Shown: positions 1 to 6,184 of the stretch, one piece after another
Position numbering within the stretch: the first letter of the stretch is position 1
Layout of the letters: each line of letters starts with the position of its first letter
Assembly: GCA_902783515.1 (NCBI GenBank)
Contig: CACZRK010000074.1
Span: 1 to 14,349, forward strand
DNA from: an uncultured Coriobacteriaceae bacterium
Lineage (GTDB): Bacteria > Actinomycetota > Coriobacteriia > Coriobacteriales > UMGS124
Reading direction: 5' to 3'
DNA: 14,349 nt
Position numbers and translations under genes: made by a program
The notes under the pieces: model-generated
The model's database searches: none
What the model was told of the DNA's origin: nothing
What the model saw: only the letters and a program-made list of their open reading frames with translations

Positions 1-244
1 CCCCATGACGACTGCGGTCGGGCGCCGCCGCGCCACGCCGCCGCCCCGCCCGTGTCACGGCGAGATGGCGAGCGCGTTTCCAAAGGCTGACGTTTCGTTG
101 GCGATGGCGCGTCCGCGTCGCAGGGGAGGGGCGCGCAGGCATAATGGACGGGAGGCACCTCTCCGGTGACCAGCATGACCACGTCGGCATGACCCGCCGG
201 CCGCCTCGGCGCGCCGCGGTCCACCCCAGAAGGGCAGGGCTTCC
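1..244. other. Leader region upstream of the aminotransferase
   Basis: No convincing gene is seen in this stretch. It holds a possible -10 element at 140-145 and a purine-rich Shine-Dalgarno-like run (AGAAGGGCAGGG, about 230-241) just before the ATG at 245. A 34-codon frame from 144 to 248 ends in an ATGA overlap with the aminotransferase start, but its ATG lies inside the putative -10 box, so I do not call it. No tail of an upstream gene is recognisable. Confidence 0.5.
117..145 (+). promoter_or_regulatory. Possible promoter for the aminotransferase operon
   Basis: The -10 candidate CATAAT (140-145) sits in the 10-mer GGCATAATGG, which occurs identically in the better promoter at 4537-4546. 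A -35 box at 17 bp spacing would be GTCGCA (117-122), which is weak. Transcription would start near 152 and leave an untranslated leader of about 90 nt. The call rests mainly on the shared 10-mer in otherwise very GC-rich DNA. Confidence 0.4.
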
Positions 245-1552
245 ATGACGTATTACGAAACGCTGGACGACGAGGCGCTCGGCCGCGAGATCGCGCGGCT
301 GCAGGCGCGCGTCGACGAGATCCGCTCCCGCGGGCTCGCGCTCAACATGGCGCGCGGCAAGCCGTCGCCCGAGCAGCTTGACCTCTCCATGCCCCTGCTG
401 GACGTCCTGGACTCGCGCGCCGACGTGCGCGCCGCCGACGGGACCGACTGCCGCAACTACGGCGTCCTCATGGGCATCCCCGAGGCCCGCGCGCTGTTCG
501 GCGCGGTGCTGGGCGTCCCCGCCGAGCAGGTCTTCGTCGGCGGCGAGAGCAGCCTCACGCTCATGTACGACACGCTCGCCCGCGCGATGACGTTCGGCGT
601 GCTGGGGGGCGAGCCGTTCTCGCTGCAGGCGCGCCGCGCGCCGCTCAGGTGGCTCTGCCCGGTGCCCGGCTACGACCGGCACTTCGCCATCACGGAGGCG
701 TTCGGCTTTGAGCTCGTGCCCGTCGCGATGGGCGAGGACGGTCCGGACATGGACGAGGTCGAGCGCCTCCTGGCCGACCCGGCCGTCAAGGGCATGTGGT
801 GCGTCCCCATGTACGCCAACCCGACCGGCGTCGTGTACGCCGACGAGGTCGTGCGTCGCATCGCCGCGCTGCGCCCGGCCGCGCCGGACTTCCGCGTGTA
901 CTGGGACAACGCGTACTGCGAGCACCACCTGTACGACGACCACCCCGTCCTTCTCAACGTCTTTGACGCGTGCGCGCAGGCCGGCAGCCCCGACCTCGTC
1001 TACGCCTTCTGCTCGACGTCCAAGATGACGTTCCCGGGCGCCGGCGTCGCCGCGATGGCGACCTCGCCGCGCAACCTGGAGGACCTGCGCCGCACCCTGG
1101 GCGTGCAGATGATCGGGCACGACAAGCTGAACCAGCTGCGCCACGTGCGCTTCTTCGGCGACGTGGACGGCCTGCGCGCGCACATGCGCCGGCACGCCGA
1201 GATCCTGCGGCCGCGCTTTGAGCTCGTGCAGCGCCGCCTCGCCGAGGGACTGGGCGGCCTGGGCGTCGCGCGCTGGAGCGACCCGCGCGGCGGGTACTTC
1301 GTCTCCTTTGACGGGCCGCGCGGCTCGGCGTCGCGCGTCGTGGCGCTCGCCGACTCGTGCGGCGTGAAGCTCACGGGCGCCGGCGCCACGTGGCCGCATC
1401 ACCACGACCCGCAGGACACGAACATCCGCATTGCGCCGAGCTTCCCCTCGCTGGAGGAGCTGGGCGAGGCGCTGGACGTCTTCGTGACGTGCGTGCAGCT
1501 CGTGAGCGCGCAGCTCGTCGCCGAGGCCCGCGCGGCGGGCGCGGAGGCGTAG
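245..1552 (+). CDS. PLP-dependent aminotransferase, Type Ic aspartate aminotransferase-like
   Basis: This 435-residue protein matches the actinobacterial fold-type I aminotransferases of the Aminotran_MocR family, known as Type Ic aspartate aminotransferases. They exchange amino groups between aspartate and 2-oxoglutarate in the cytoplasm using pyridoxal phosphate. Visible marks are the N-terminal MARGKPSPEQLDLS (residues 35-48) typical of this subgroup, ANPTG at 191-195 with the cofactor-contacting Asn, DNAY at 221-224, the Schiff-base lysine K260 in STSK, and R395 in NIRIAPSFP, the usual substrate-carboxylate arginine. The length fits the family. The ATG at 245 follows a purine-rich SD. The methyltransferase gene starts 3 bp after the stop, so the two are probably co-transcribed and translationally coupled. 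Substrate choice (aspartate or another amino acid) is inferred from the subgroup only. Confidence 0.9.
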   Translation: MTYYETLDDEALGREIARLQARVDEIRSRGLALNMARGKPSPEQLDLSMPLLDVLDSRADVRAADGTDCRNYGVLMGIPEARALFGAVLGVPAEQVFVGGESSLTLMYDTLARAMTFGVLGGEPFSLQARRAPLRWLCPVPGYDRHFAITEAFGFELVPVAMGEDGPDMDEVERLLADPAVKGMWCVPMYANPTGVVYADEVVRRIAALRPAAPDFRVYWDNAYCEHHLYDDHPVLLNVFDACAQAGSPDLVYAFCSTSKMTFPGAGVAAMATSPRNLEDLRRTLGVQMIGHDKLNQLRHVRFFGDVDGLRAHMRRHAEILRPRFELVQRRLAEGLGGLGVARWSDPRGGYFVSFDGPRGSASRVVALADSCGVKLTGAGATWPHHHDPQDTNIRIAPSFPSLEELGEALDVFVTCVQLVSAQLVAEARAAGAEA

Positions 1553-1555
1553 GGG

Positions 1556-2344
1556 ATGGCACAGACGGACCAGAGGGACGCCGCGGCGACCGCCCCGAGC
1601 GCCGCGCCGGCGGCCGCGCCCGCGCCGGGCGAGGTGGACGAGTCGGAGAAGGGCAGGCGCGTCCGCGGCATCTTCCAGAAGATCGCCCGGCGCTACGAGA
1701 TGTTCAACGCGCTGTCCAGCCTGGGCATCTACCGCTCGTGGCTCGGTCGCGTCGCGCGTCTCGCCGCCTGCGAGCCGACCGACCGCGTGATCGACGTGGC
1801 GGGCGGCACGGGCGACGTGACCTTTGAGGTCATCCGCACCTGCCCGCCGGCGAGCGTCGAGCTGACGGACTTCACGAAGGAGATGCTCGACGTCGCCGAC
1901 GAGCACATCGCCGCCGGCGCGGCGCGGGGGGTCCCGGTGCGCACGCGCGTCGCCGACGCGATGGCGCTGCCGTACGAGGACGACGCCTTTGACGTGTACA
2001 CGATGGCGTACGGCCTGCGGAACTTCTCGGACCGCGAGCTGTCCATGCGCGAGGCGAGCCGCGTGCTGCGCCCCGGCGGCAGGTACGTGGCCCTGGAGTT
2101 CTCGACCCCGACGAACCCCGCGTGGCGCGCCGTGTACAACGTGTACCTCGGGCACGTCATTCCGTTCGTTGGCGGAGTTCTCACCCACGACCGGGCGGGC
2201 TTCGACTACCTTGTCAGCTCTATCAGGGAGTTCCCGCCGCCCGCGCAGATCGTGCGGGAGCTCGAGCAATCCGGCTTCACGTCGGTGACGTGCCATCCGT
2301 GCACCGGCGGCATCGCGACCATCTACGTGGCGCGCGCCCGATAG
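1556..2344 (+). CDS. ubiE: UbiE/MenG-type demethylmenaquinone C-methyltransferase
   Basis: This 262-residue class I SAM-dependent methyltransferase matches the UbiE/MenG family, which methylates demethylmenaquinone in the last step of menaquinone synthesis. Residues 1-28 are an Ala/Pro-rich extension not usual in the family. The core then shows IARRYEMFNALSSLG (43-57), equivalent to the family YDxMN region, the SAM-binding motif I VIDVAGGTGDVTF (78-90), DFTKEML at 105-111, and the family signature around AYGLRNFSD (151-159) followed by VLRPGGRYVALEFS (170-183). The C-terminal GGIATIYVA is also typical. Its SD overlaps the end of the aminotransferase gene. Nothing in the window encodes other quinone-pathway enzymes, so whether the cell uses the classical or the futalosine route cannot be told. 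Confidence 0.9.
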   Translation: MAQTDQRDAAATAPSAAPAAAPAPGEVDESEKGRRVRGIFQKIARRYEMFNALSSLGIYRSWLGRVARLAACEPTDRVIDVAGGTGDVTFEVIRTCPPASVELTDFTKEMLDVADEHIAAGAARGVPVRTRVADAMALPYEDDAFDVYTMAYGLRNFSDRELSMREASRVLRPGGRYVALEFSTPTNPAWRAVYNVYLGHVIPFVGGVLTHDRAGFDYLVSSIREFPPPAQIVRELEQSGFTSVTCHPCTGGIATIYVARAR

Positions 2345-2386
2345 CGCCGCGCCGCCTCGGGGCATCCGGCCCGCAACTGCAACCTC

Positions 2387-2393
2387 AGGAGGT
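2387..2393 (+). promoter_or_regulatory. Near-consensus Shine-Dalgarno for the amidohydrolase-like gene
   Basis: AGGAGGT lies 5 nt before the ATG at 2399. It is the best ribosome binding site in the window and fixes the start. It implies high or at least independent translation of a protein that appears catalytically dead. Confidence 0.8.
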
Positions 2394-2398
2394 GCACC

Positions 2399-3799
2399 AT
2401 GCTTCTTCTCGCACGATACGTCCTTCCCGTGACGGGCAACGAGCAGTTTGACGTCAGGGGCATCGAGAACGGCGCCGTCCTCGTGCGCGACGGTCGCATC
2501 GCCGACGTCGGGCACGCGCTGGAGCTGCGGCGCCGCTACCCGACGGAGGAGACCCGCGACTTCGGCCAGGCCGTCCTCATGCCCGGATTCGTGGACTGCC
2601 GCACGCGCCTGGAGTACGCGACGCTGCGCGGCATCACCAACGACGCACCCTACGTGGACTGGGAGGCCTACATCCTGAAGAAGGCGGCCATGCTGTCCCC
2701 GCAGGACTGGGAGGACGCCGCGATCCTGGGCGCCTTCGAGGCCGTGCGCAGCGGCATCACGACCGTCGCCGACACGACCCGCACGGGCGCCGGCTTCCAC
2801 GCGATGAAGGCCATCGGCCTGCGCGGCATCGCGTATCGCGAGGTGGGGTCCAAGACGCGCGCGGACATCGAGACGAACCTGCGGCGCGCCGTGGGCGACA
2901 TCGAGTCGTGGGGTGACGCGGGCGGGCGCATCCGCGCCGGCATCGCGACCGAGCACCTGTACACGTGCCACCCCGAGATGCTCGGCGCCGTGGCGCGCTA
3001 CGCGACCGAGACGCGGACGCCCGTGTGCGTGGACATCGCCGGCTCCATCGAGGAGTACAACTTCATCAAGTACGGCCACGCGCCGTTCGCCGTCGCCAAC
3101 GAGGACGAGGACCTGTCCGCCATCGAGGACAGCCAGGCCGCCGCGCTCCTGCCGACGGGCTGCTCACCGGTGCGCTACGTCCTGAACTGGGACATCCTGG
3201 ACGTCCCCGAGGTGCTGGCCGTGCAGTGCGTGAAGCTGGACGACGACGACATCGCGCACCTCGCCGAGCGCGACGTGCGCGTGGGGGTGTGCTCGCGCGC
3301 CAACGCCAAGCTCGGCATGGGCGTGGCGCCCGTCGCCAAGATGCGCGCCGCCGGCGTGACCGTCGGCCTGGGCACCGGCTCCGTGGCGGCGTGCGACTCG
3401 CTGGACCCCTTTGAGGAGATGCGCTTCACGCTGCTCATGCAGCGCGCGTCCAACGGCCGCAGCGGCTTCATCACCGGCCCGGGCATGGTGAAGATGGCGA
3501 CGCTCGACTCCGCCCGCGCCCTGCGCATGGACGACCAGGTGGGCTCGCTGGAGGTGGGCAAGCTGGCGGACGTCATCGCGGTCGACCTGTCCGGCACGCG
3601 CCAGATCCCGACGCACTTCCCGAACTCGGCGGTCATCCACACGGCGCACCCGGCCAACGTCCTCATGACGATGATCGGCGGCGAGGTCGTCTACGACGCG
3701 ACCGACGAGATCTCGCCGCTGCTCACGATGGACCCGCGCGAGATCAGGCGCATCCTCGCGAACACCGACCGGGCGCGCGCGAAGCTTCGCCAGGCGTGA
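2399..3799 (+). CDS. Amidohydrolase-superfamily protein lacking its metal ligands (predicted pseudoenzyme)
   Basis: This 466-residue protein has the layout of the MTA/SAH-deaminase/SsnA/TrzA group of amidohydrolases: an N-terminal beta-sandwich part, PGFVD at 62-66, SGITTVADT at 118-126, the long conserved stretch from LDDDDIAHLAERDV (280-293) through AKLGMGVAPVAKM (303-315), and the closing VGSLEVGKLADVIAVDL (381-397). These enzymes normally deaminate or hydrolyse purine-like or triazine substrates with a Zn or Fe ion. Here the ion-binding HxH is R68-T-R70, the strand-5 HLxET is D212-I-A-G215-S, the strand-6 His is Q276, and the strand-8 LGTDG is LGTG327S. The frame is open at full family length with a strong SD, so it is not a decayed gene. 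A scaffold, ligand-binding or regulatory role linked to the upstream quinone methyltransferase is possible, but that is inference. Confidence 0.85.
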   Translation: MLLLARYVLPVTGNEQFDVRGIENGAVLVRDGRIADVGHALELRRRYPTEETRDFGQAVLMPGFVDCRTRLEYATLRGITNDAPYVDWEAYILKKAAMLSPQDWEDAAILGAFEAVRSGITTVADTTRTGAGFHAMKAIGLRGIAYREVGSKTRADIETNLRRAVGDIESWGDAGGRIRAGIATEHLYTCHPEMLGAVARYATETRTPVCVDIAGSIEEYNFIKYGHAPFAVANEDEDLSAIEDSQAAALLPTGCSPVRYVLNWDILDVPEVLAVQCVKLDDDDIAHLAERDVRVGVCSRANAKLGMGVAPVAKMRAAGVTVGLGTGSVAACDSLDPFEEMRFTLLMQRASNGRSGFITGPGMVKMATLDSARALRMDDQVGSLEVGKLADVIAVDLSGTRQIPTHFPNSAVIHTAHPANVLMTMIGGEVVYDATDEISPLLTMDPREIRRILANTDRARAKLRQA

Positions 3800-3881
3800 G
3801 GCGCCGCGCCCGCGCGCATCCCGGGACGTGTGCGGGCGGGTTGTGAACCGGCGATGGAAGTTGCCATGTTGGCGGGCTCTG

Positions 3882-3912
3882 GGCGAGATTGCCATACGGC
3901 AGTCTCGCCTTT
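3882..3912 (+). terminator. 12-bp hairpin after the amidohydrolase-like gene
   Basis: GGCGAGA (3882-3888) pairs with TCTCGCC (3903-3909), a T-G wobble follows, then TGCC pairs with GGCA around an ATAC tetraloop. Only three Ts follow (3910-3912), so it is either a weak intrinsic terminator or an operator-like inverted repeat. It lies in the 196-bp gap between two genes that look independently expressed. Nothing else clear is seen in 3800-3995 apart from the SD of the next gene. Confidence 0.5.
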
Positions 3913-3995
3913 GGCGCACTATGGTAGCCACGTCGCCCGCACGACGGGCGACGATCGACGACTGACGGGACGTATCAGCGAGGAGACGCTTATCC

Positions 3996-4529
3996 ATGGC
4001 AGACGACGCGCACTCGAACAGCTTCTTTGACGACGAGGAGGACATCGCCTCACCGCAGCGGGCGGCGCACGACCCCGCCGCCAAGCCGGCGGGCAAGGGG
4101 CGCGGCGGCGCGGCGCGCAGGGGGCAGGCACCCGCGACGAAGCCCGCGACGAAGACGACTGCGGGGGCGCAGGCGGGCACCAAGACCGCGGGCGCACGCA
4201 AGCCCGCGGGTCAGGGCGGCGCGAAGGTCAGGCGCCCGTCGTTCGCGGTCGTCGTCGCGATCGCGGTCGTCGCGATCATCCTCGGCTTCGCGCTCGGCTA
4301 CTTTGTCGCGCTGGCGCAGGTGAGCAGCGAGATCGCCGCGCTGTACGCGGGCGACACGTCGGGCACGTCGCTTGTCGGCGCCAGCGCCGGCGTGGACGTG
4401 AACAGCGAGGCGGACCTGCCGAGCGGCCACCCCGACCTGAGCGGCACGATCAACGCCGACGGCTCCATCAACGAGTCCGCGCTCGCGGACGTCATGGCGT
4501 CACTCTCCTCGTCGGGTGACGCGGCGTAG
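3996..4529 (+). CDS. Uncharacterised single-span membrane protein with Lys/Ala-rich cytoplasmic N-terminus
   Basis: I do not recognise a family for this 177-residue protein. It begins with an acidic patch (FFDDEED, 10-16), then a low-complexity stretch rich in Lys, Ala, Gly and Thr (about 27-80), a KVRR stop (77-80), one hydrophobic helix (about 82-107) and a polar 70-residue C-terminus rich in Ser, Gly and Asp. The positive-inside rule puts the basic N-terminus in the cytoplasm and the tail outside. AGGAGA at 3981-3986 lies 9 nt before the ATG. The Lys/Ala tract resembles histone-H1-like tails and could touch nucleic acid or acidic partners, but that is speculation. A promoter for the next gene overlaps its 3' end. 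Confidence 0.75.
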   Translation: MADDAHSNSFFDDEEDIASPQRAAHDPAAKPAGKGRGGAARRGQAPATKPATKTTAGAQAGTKTAGARKPAGQGGAKVRRPSFAVVVAIAVVAIILGFALGYFVALAQVSSEIAALYAGDTSGTSLVGASAGVDVNSEADLPSGHPDLSGTINADGSINESALADVMASLSSSGDAA

Positions 4530-4544
4530 CGAGACTGGCATAAT
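4516..4544 (+). promoter_or_regulatory. Promoter for the TPR membrane-protein gene
   Basis: GTGACG (4516-4521, close to TTGACR) and CATAAT (4539-4544) are separated by exactly 17 bp, a sigma-70-type arrangement. The -35 box lies inside the last codons of the upstream gene. Transcription would start near 4551 and give a leader of about 90 nt. That leader begins with a GC-rich inverted repeat, GCCCGC (4552-4557) with GCGGGC (4575-4580), which could fold in the mRNA. Confidence 0.6.
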
Positions 4545-4641
4545 GGCGAGTGCCCGCGGCGGCGCGGCCGGCGTGCGGGCGTGACGGGGAGTCGGGGGCG
4601 CGTCGGCGAGGGTCGGCGCGCCGACGGAAGGCCTGGGGCTT

Positions 4642-5574
4642 ATGGACAAGAACAACATGTCGTTCGGCATGAAGATCATCATCGTCATCTTCGCCGTCAT
4701 CCTGGTCGTCTCGCTGATGCTGCCGTTCTTCAGCAGCTGCAGCAACGCGGCCTCGTCGAATGACTCCAACGCGGATGACACGTCAACGAGCGACACGTCG
4801 CTGTCCACGGTGGAGGGCGTGGACGCGGTCTACCAGGCGAAGGTGGACGACCTCACCTCGCAGCTCGCCAGCGACTCGACCAACATGCTCGCCACCGTGA
4901 ACCTCGGCAAGACGTACATGGAGTGGGCGTCGGCGCTCGGCCAGGTTGACACGAGCACGCTCACGGCGACGTCCAAGGCAAGCGCGAGCGCCAGCGACGC
5001 CCTCGCGCTCCTCAACGCGATGACGGCGGCCGCCGACAGCGGCGCATCGGACGGGGAAGTGGCCGCGCAGGCGTCCTCTTCCGCCGACGACGTCGTCTCG
5101 GCGCTGAACGCCCACATCGAGGAGACCTACGCGGCGGCGATCCCGTACTTTGACGCGTACCTCGAGCAGACCGCGTCCAAGTCGGTCACGGTGGACCGCG
5201 CCATCGCGAAGTACTACTCCGGCGACGTGGACGGCGCCATCGAGGACCTGGAGGCGTTCGTCTCCGACGATGACGCCTTCTCCCCCGCGTGGTACAACCT
5301 CGGCGTCTTCTACGAGGGGAGTGATCGCGCGAGCGACGCGCGCGACGCGTTCACCAAGGCCATCAGCGCGGACCAGAAGGACTCGTACAACATGGGCACG
5401 TACGCGCTCTACCAGCTGAGCATCATGAGCGCGCTGGCCGACGCGAGCGCCGGTGCGGACGTGAGCGCGAGCGGCGACGTTGAGGACGGCACCGTCGGCG
5501 GCAGCGCCGCCGGCGAGCTCGCGGACCAGACGACCGCCACGGCTGACGGCGGCTCCTCGAGCGCCTCGGAGTAG
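4642..5574 (+). CDS. Membrane-anchored or lipoprotein-like protein with TPR-like repeats
   Basis: This 310-residue protein has an N-terminal hydrophobic helix (about 12-30) followed by FSSC with C33. This could be an imperfect lipobox, or the helix may simply be an uncleaved anchor. A Ser/Thr/Asp-rich linker follows (34-57), then helical repeats: one TPR-like unit around NMLATVNLGKTYMEWA (81-96) and two clearer ones, about 183-212 (AIAKYYSGDVDGAIEDL) and 214-247 (SPAWYNLGVFYEGSDRASDA). The C-terminal 45 residues are low-complexity Ala/Ser/Gly/Thr. TPRs normally hold protein partners, here outside the membrane. GGAAGG at 4626-4631 is the likely SD. It has its own promoter, and its neighbour is another single-span protein, so the pair may act in envelope assembly. 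No specific function can be assigned. Confidence 0.8.
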   Translation: MDKNNMSFGMKIIIVIFAVILVVSLMLPFFSSCSNAASSNDSNADDTSTSDTSLSTVEGVDAVYQAKVDDLTSQLASDSTNMLATVNLGKTYMEWASALGQVDTSTLTATSKASASASDALALLNAMTAAADSGASDGEVAAQASSSADDVVSALNAHIEETYAAAIPYFDAYLEQTASKSVTVDRAIAKYYSGDVDGAIEDLEAFVSDDDAFSPAWYNLGVFYEGSDRASDARDAFTKAISADQKDSYNMGTYALYQLSIMSALADASAGADVSASGDVEDGTVGGSAAGELADQTTATADGGSSSASE

Positions 5575-5609
5575 CGTCGCGCGGCGGTGTGCGGCGGCGT
5601 GTGCTCGCG

Positions 5610-5638
5610 GCGCATGCGCGCATGTGCATGTATATATT
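5610..5638. promoter_or_regulatory. Alternating purine-pyrimidine tract with AT-rich -10-like core
   Basis: Positions 5610-5637 alternate purine and pyrimidine without a break for 28 nt, moving from CG/CA/TG steps into TATATAT. Such tracts can adopt Z-form DNA under negative supercoiling. It contains the palindrome ATGCGCGCAT (5614-5623) and ends in TATATT (5633-5638), a good -10 hexamer for the STAS gene at 5693. I see no convincing -35 at standard spacing. Confidence 0.5.
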
Positions 5639-5692
5639 GTTCGGGCGCTGCGCGTGGAAATGGCACGCCCGTGAGAGGAAGGCAGACAGGAC

Positions 5693-5998
5693 ATGGAGCT
5701 TGACATCAAGCGCACCGTCAGCGGCGACAAGGGGGTCGTCGCCGTCAGCGGCGAGGTTGACGTGAGCAACGCCGACGCGCTGAAGGAGGCCGTCGCCGCC
5801 TACCTGAAGGACGGCGCGGTGAGCACGATCGAGGTCGACCTGTCCCAGGTCCCCTACATCGACTCCACGGGCATCGGCGTCCTCGTGGGCGGCCTGCATC
5901 GCGCCGAGGAGGCCGGCAAGCGGCTCGTCGCGACGGGCGTGCAGCCCAACGTCGCGCGCATCTTCGGCATGCTGGGCGTTGACGGCATCATCGCCTAG
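5693..5998 (+). CDS. STAS-domain anti-sigma factor antagonist (SpoIIAA/RsbV type)
   Basis: This 101-residue single-domain protein has the STAS fold pattern of SpoIIAA/RsbV. Members bind and inhibit an anti-sigma kinase until phosphorylated on a conserved serine. The sequence shows VVAVSGEVDVSNADAL (15-30), the beta-3 strand TIEVDLSQVPYIDSTG (45-60) with the phosphorylatable S58 in DSTGIGVLVGGL, and the NVARIFGMLGVDGII ending (86-100). The length fits. GAGGAAGG at 5675-5682 is the likely SD. No SpoIIAB/RsbW-type kinase, phosphatase or sigma factor lies next to it, so its partners must be encoded elsewhere. It appears monocistronic, with an AT-rich promoter upstream and a hairpin downstream. 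Confidence 0.9.
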   Translation: MELDIKRTVSGDKGVVAVSGEVDVSNADALKEAVAAYLKDGAVSTIEVDLSQVPYIDSTGIGVLVGGLHRAEEAGKRLVATGVQPNVARIFGMLGVDGIIA

Positions 5999-6038
5999 CG
6001 ACGCGCCGGATTCGCGGGGCAGGCTCCGTCGGAACTCC

Positions 6039-6067
6039 TCGTCGCGGGCGCTCTCGTCCTGCGACGA
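6039..6067 (+). terminator. 10-bp hairpin after the STAS gene
   Basis: TCGTCGCGGG (6039-6048) pairs with CCTGCGACGA (6058-6067) with one G-T wobble and a 9-nt loop. There is no T run behind it, so it is not a standard intrinsic terminator. Its place, 40 nt past the STAS stop codon and before the tat promoter, fits a 3' mRNA-stabilising or terminating structure. Confidence 0.35.
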
Positions 6068-6133
6068 CGCCGCGTGAGATTCGTGGCTTAGATCCGCCAG
6101 AGTTGGGTACCTTAGAGAAACGTGCAGGGGGCG

Positions 6134-6161
6134 GTGCCCGGTCGCCTCTGACGGTTATCAT
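6134..6161 (+). promoter_or_regulatory. Possible tatA promoter, very close to the start codon
   Basis: TATCAT (6156-6161) matches five of six -10 positions. GTGCCC (6134-6139) at 16 bp spacing is a poor -35. Transcription would start near 6168, almost on the ATG at 6170. The mRNA would then be leaderless from 6170, or have a short leader carrying GAAAGGG for a GTG start at 6185. Confidence 0.4.
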
Positions 6162-6184
6162 TCGCTGCGATGAAAGGGCTTCTC

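Noticed and set aside
144..248. 34-codon frame upstream of the aminotransferase ending in an ATGA overlap
   Set aside because: Its ATG lies within the putative -10 box, so it would not be in the transcript. There is no SD, and the Arg/Pro/His-rich product looks like translated GC-rich leader.
3164..4201. 345-codon minus-strand frame bridging the amidohydrolase-like gene and the following gene
   Set aside because: It overlaps conserved forward coding sequence and crosses the hairpin and SD region. The product has no domain-like pattern.
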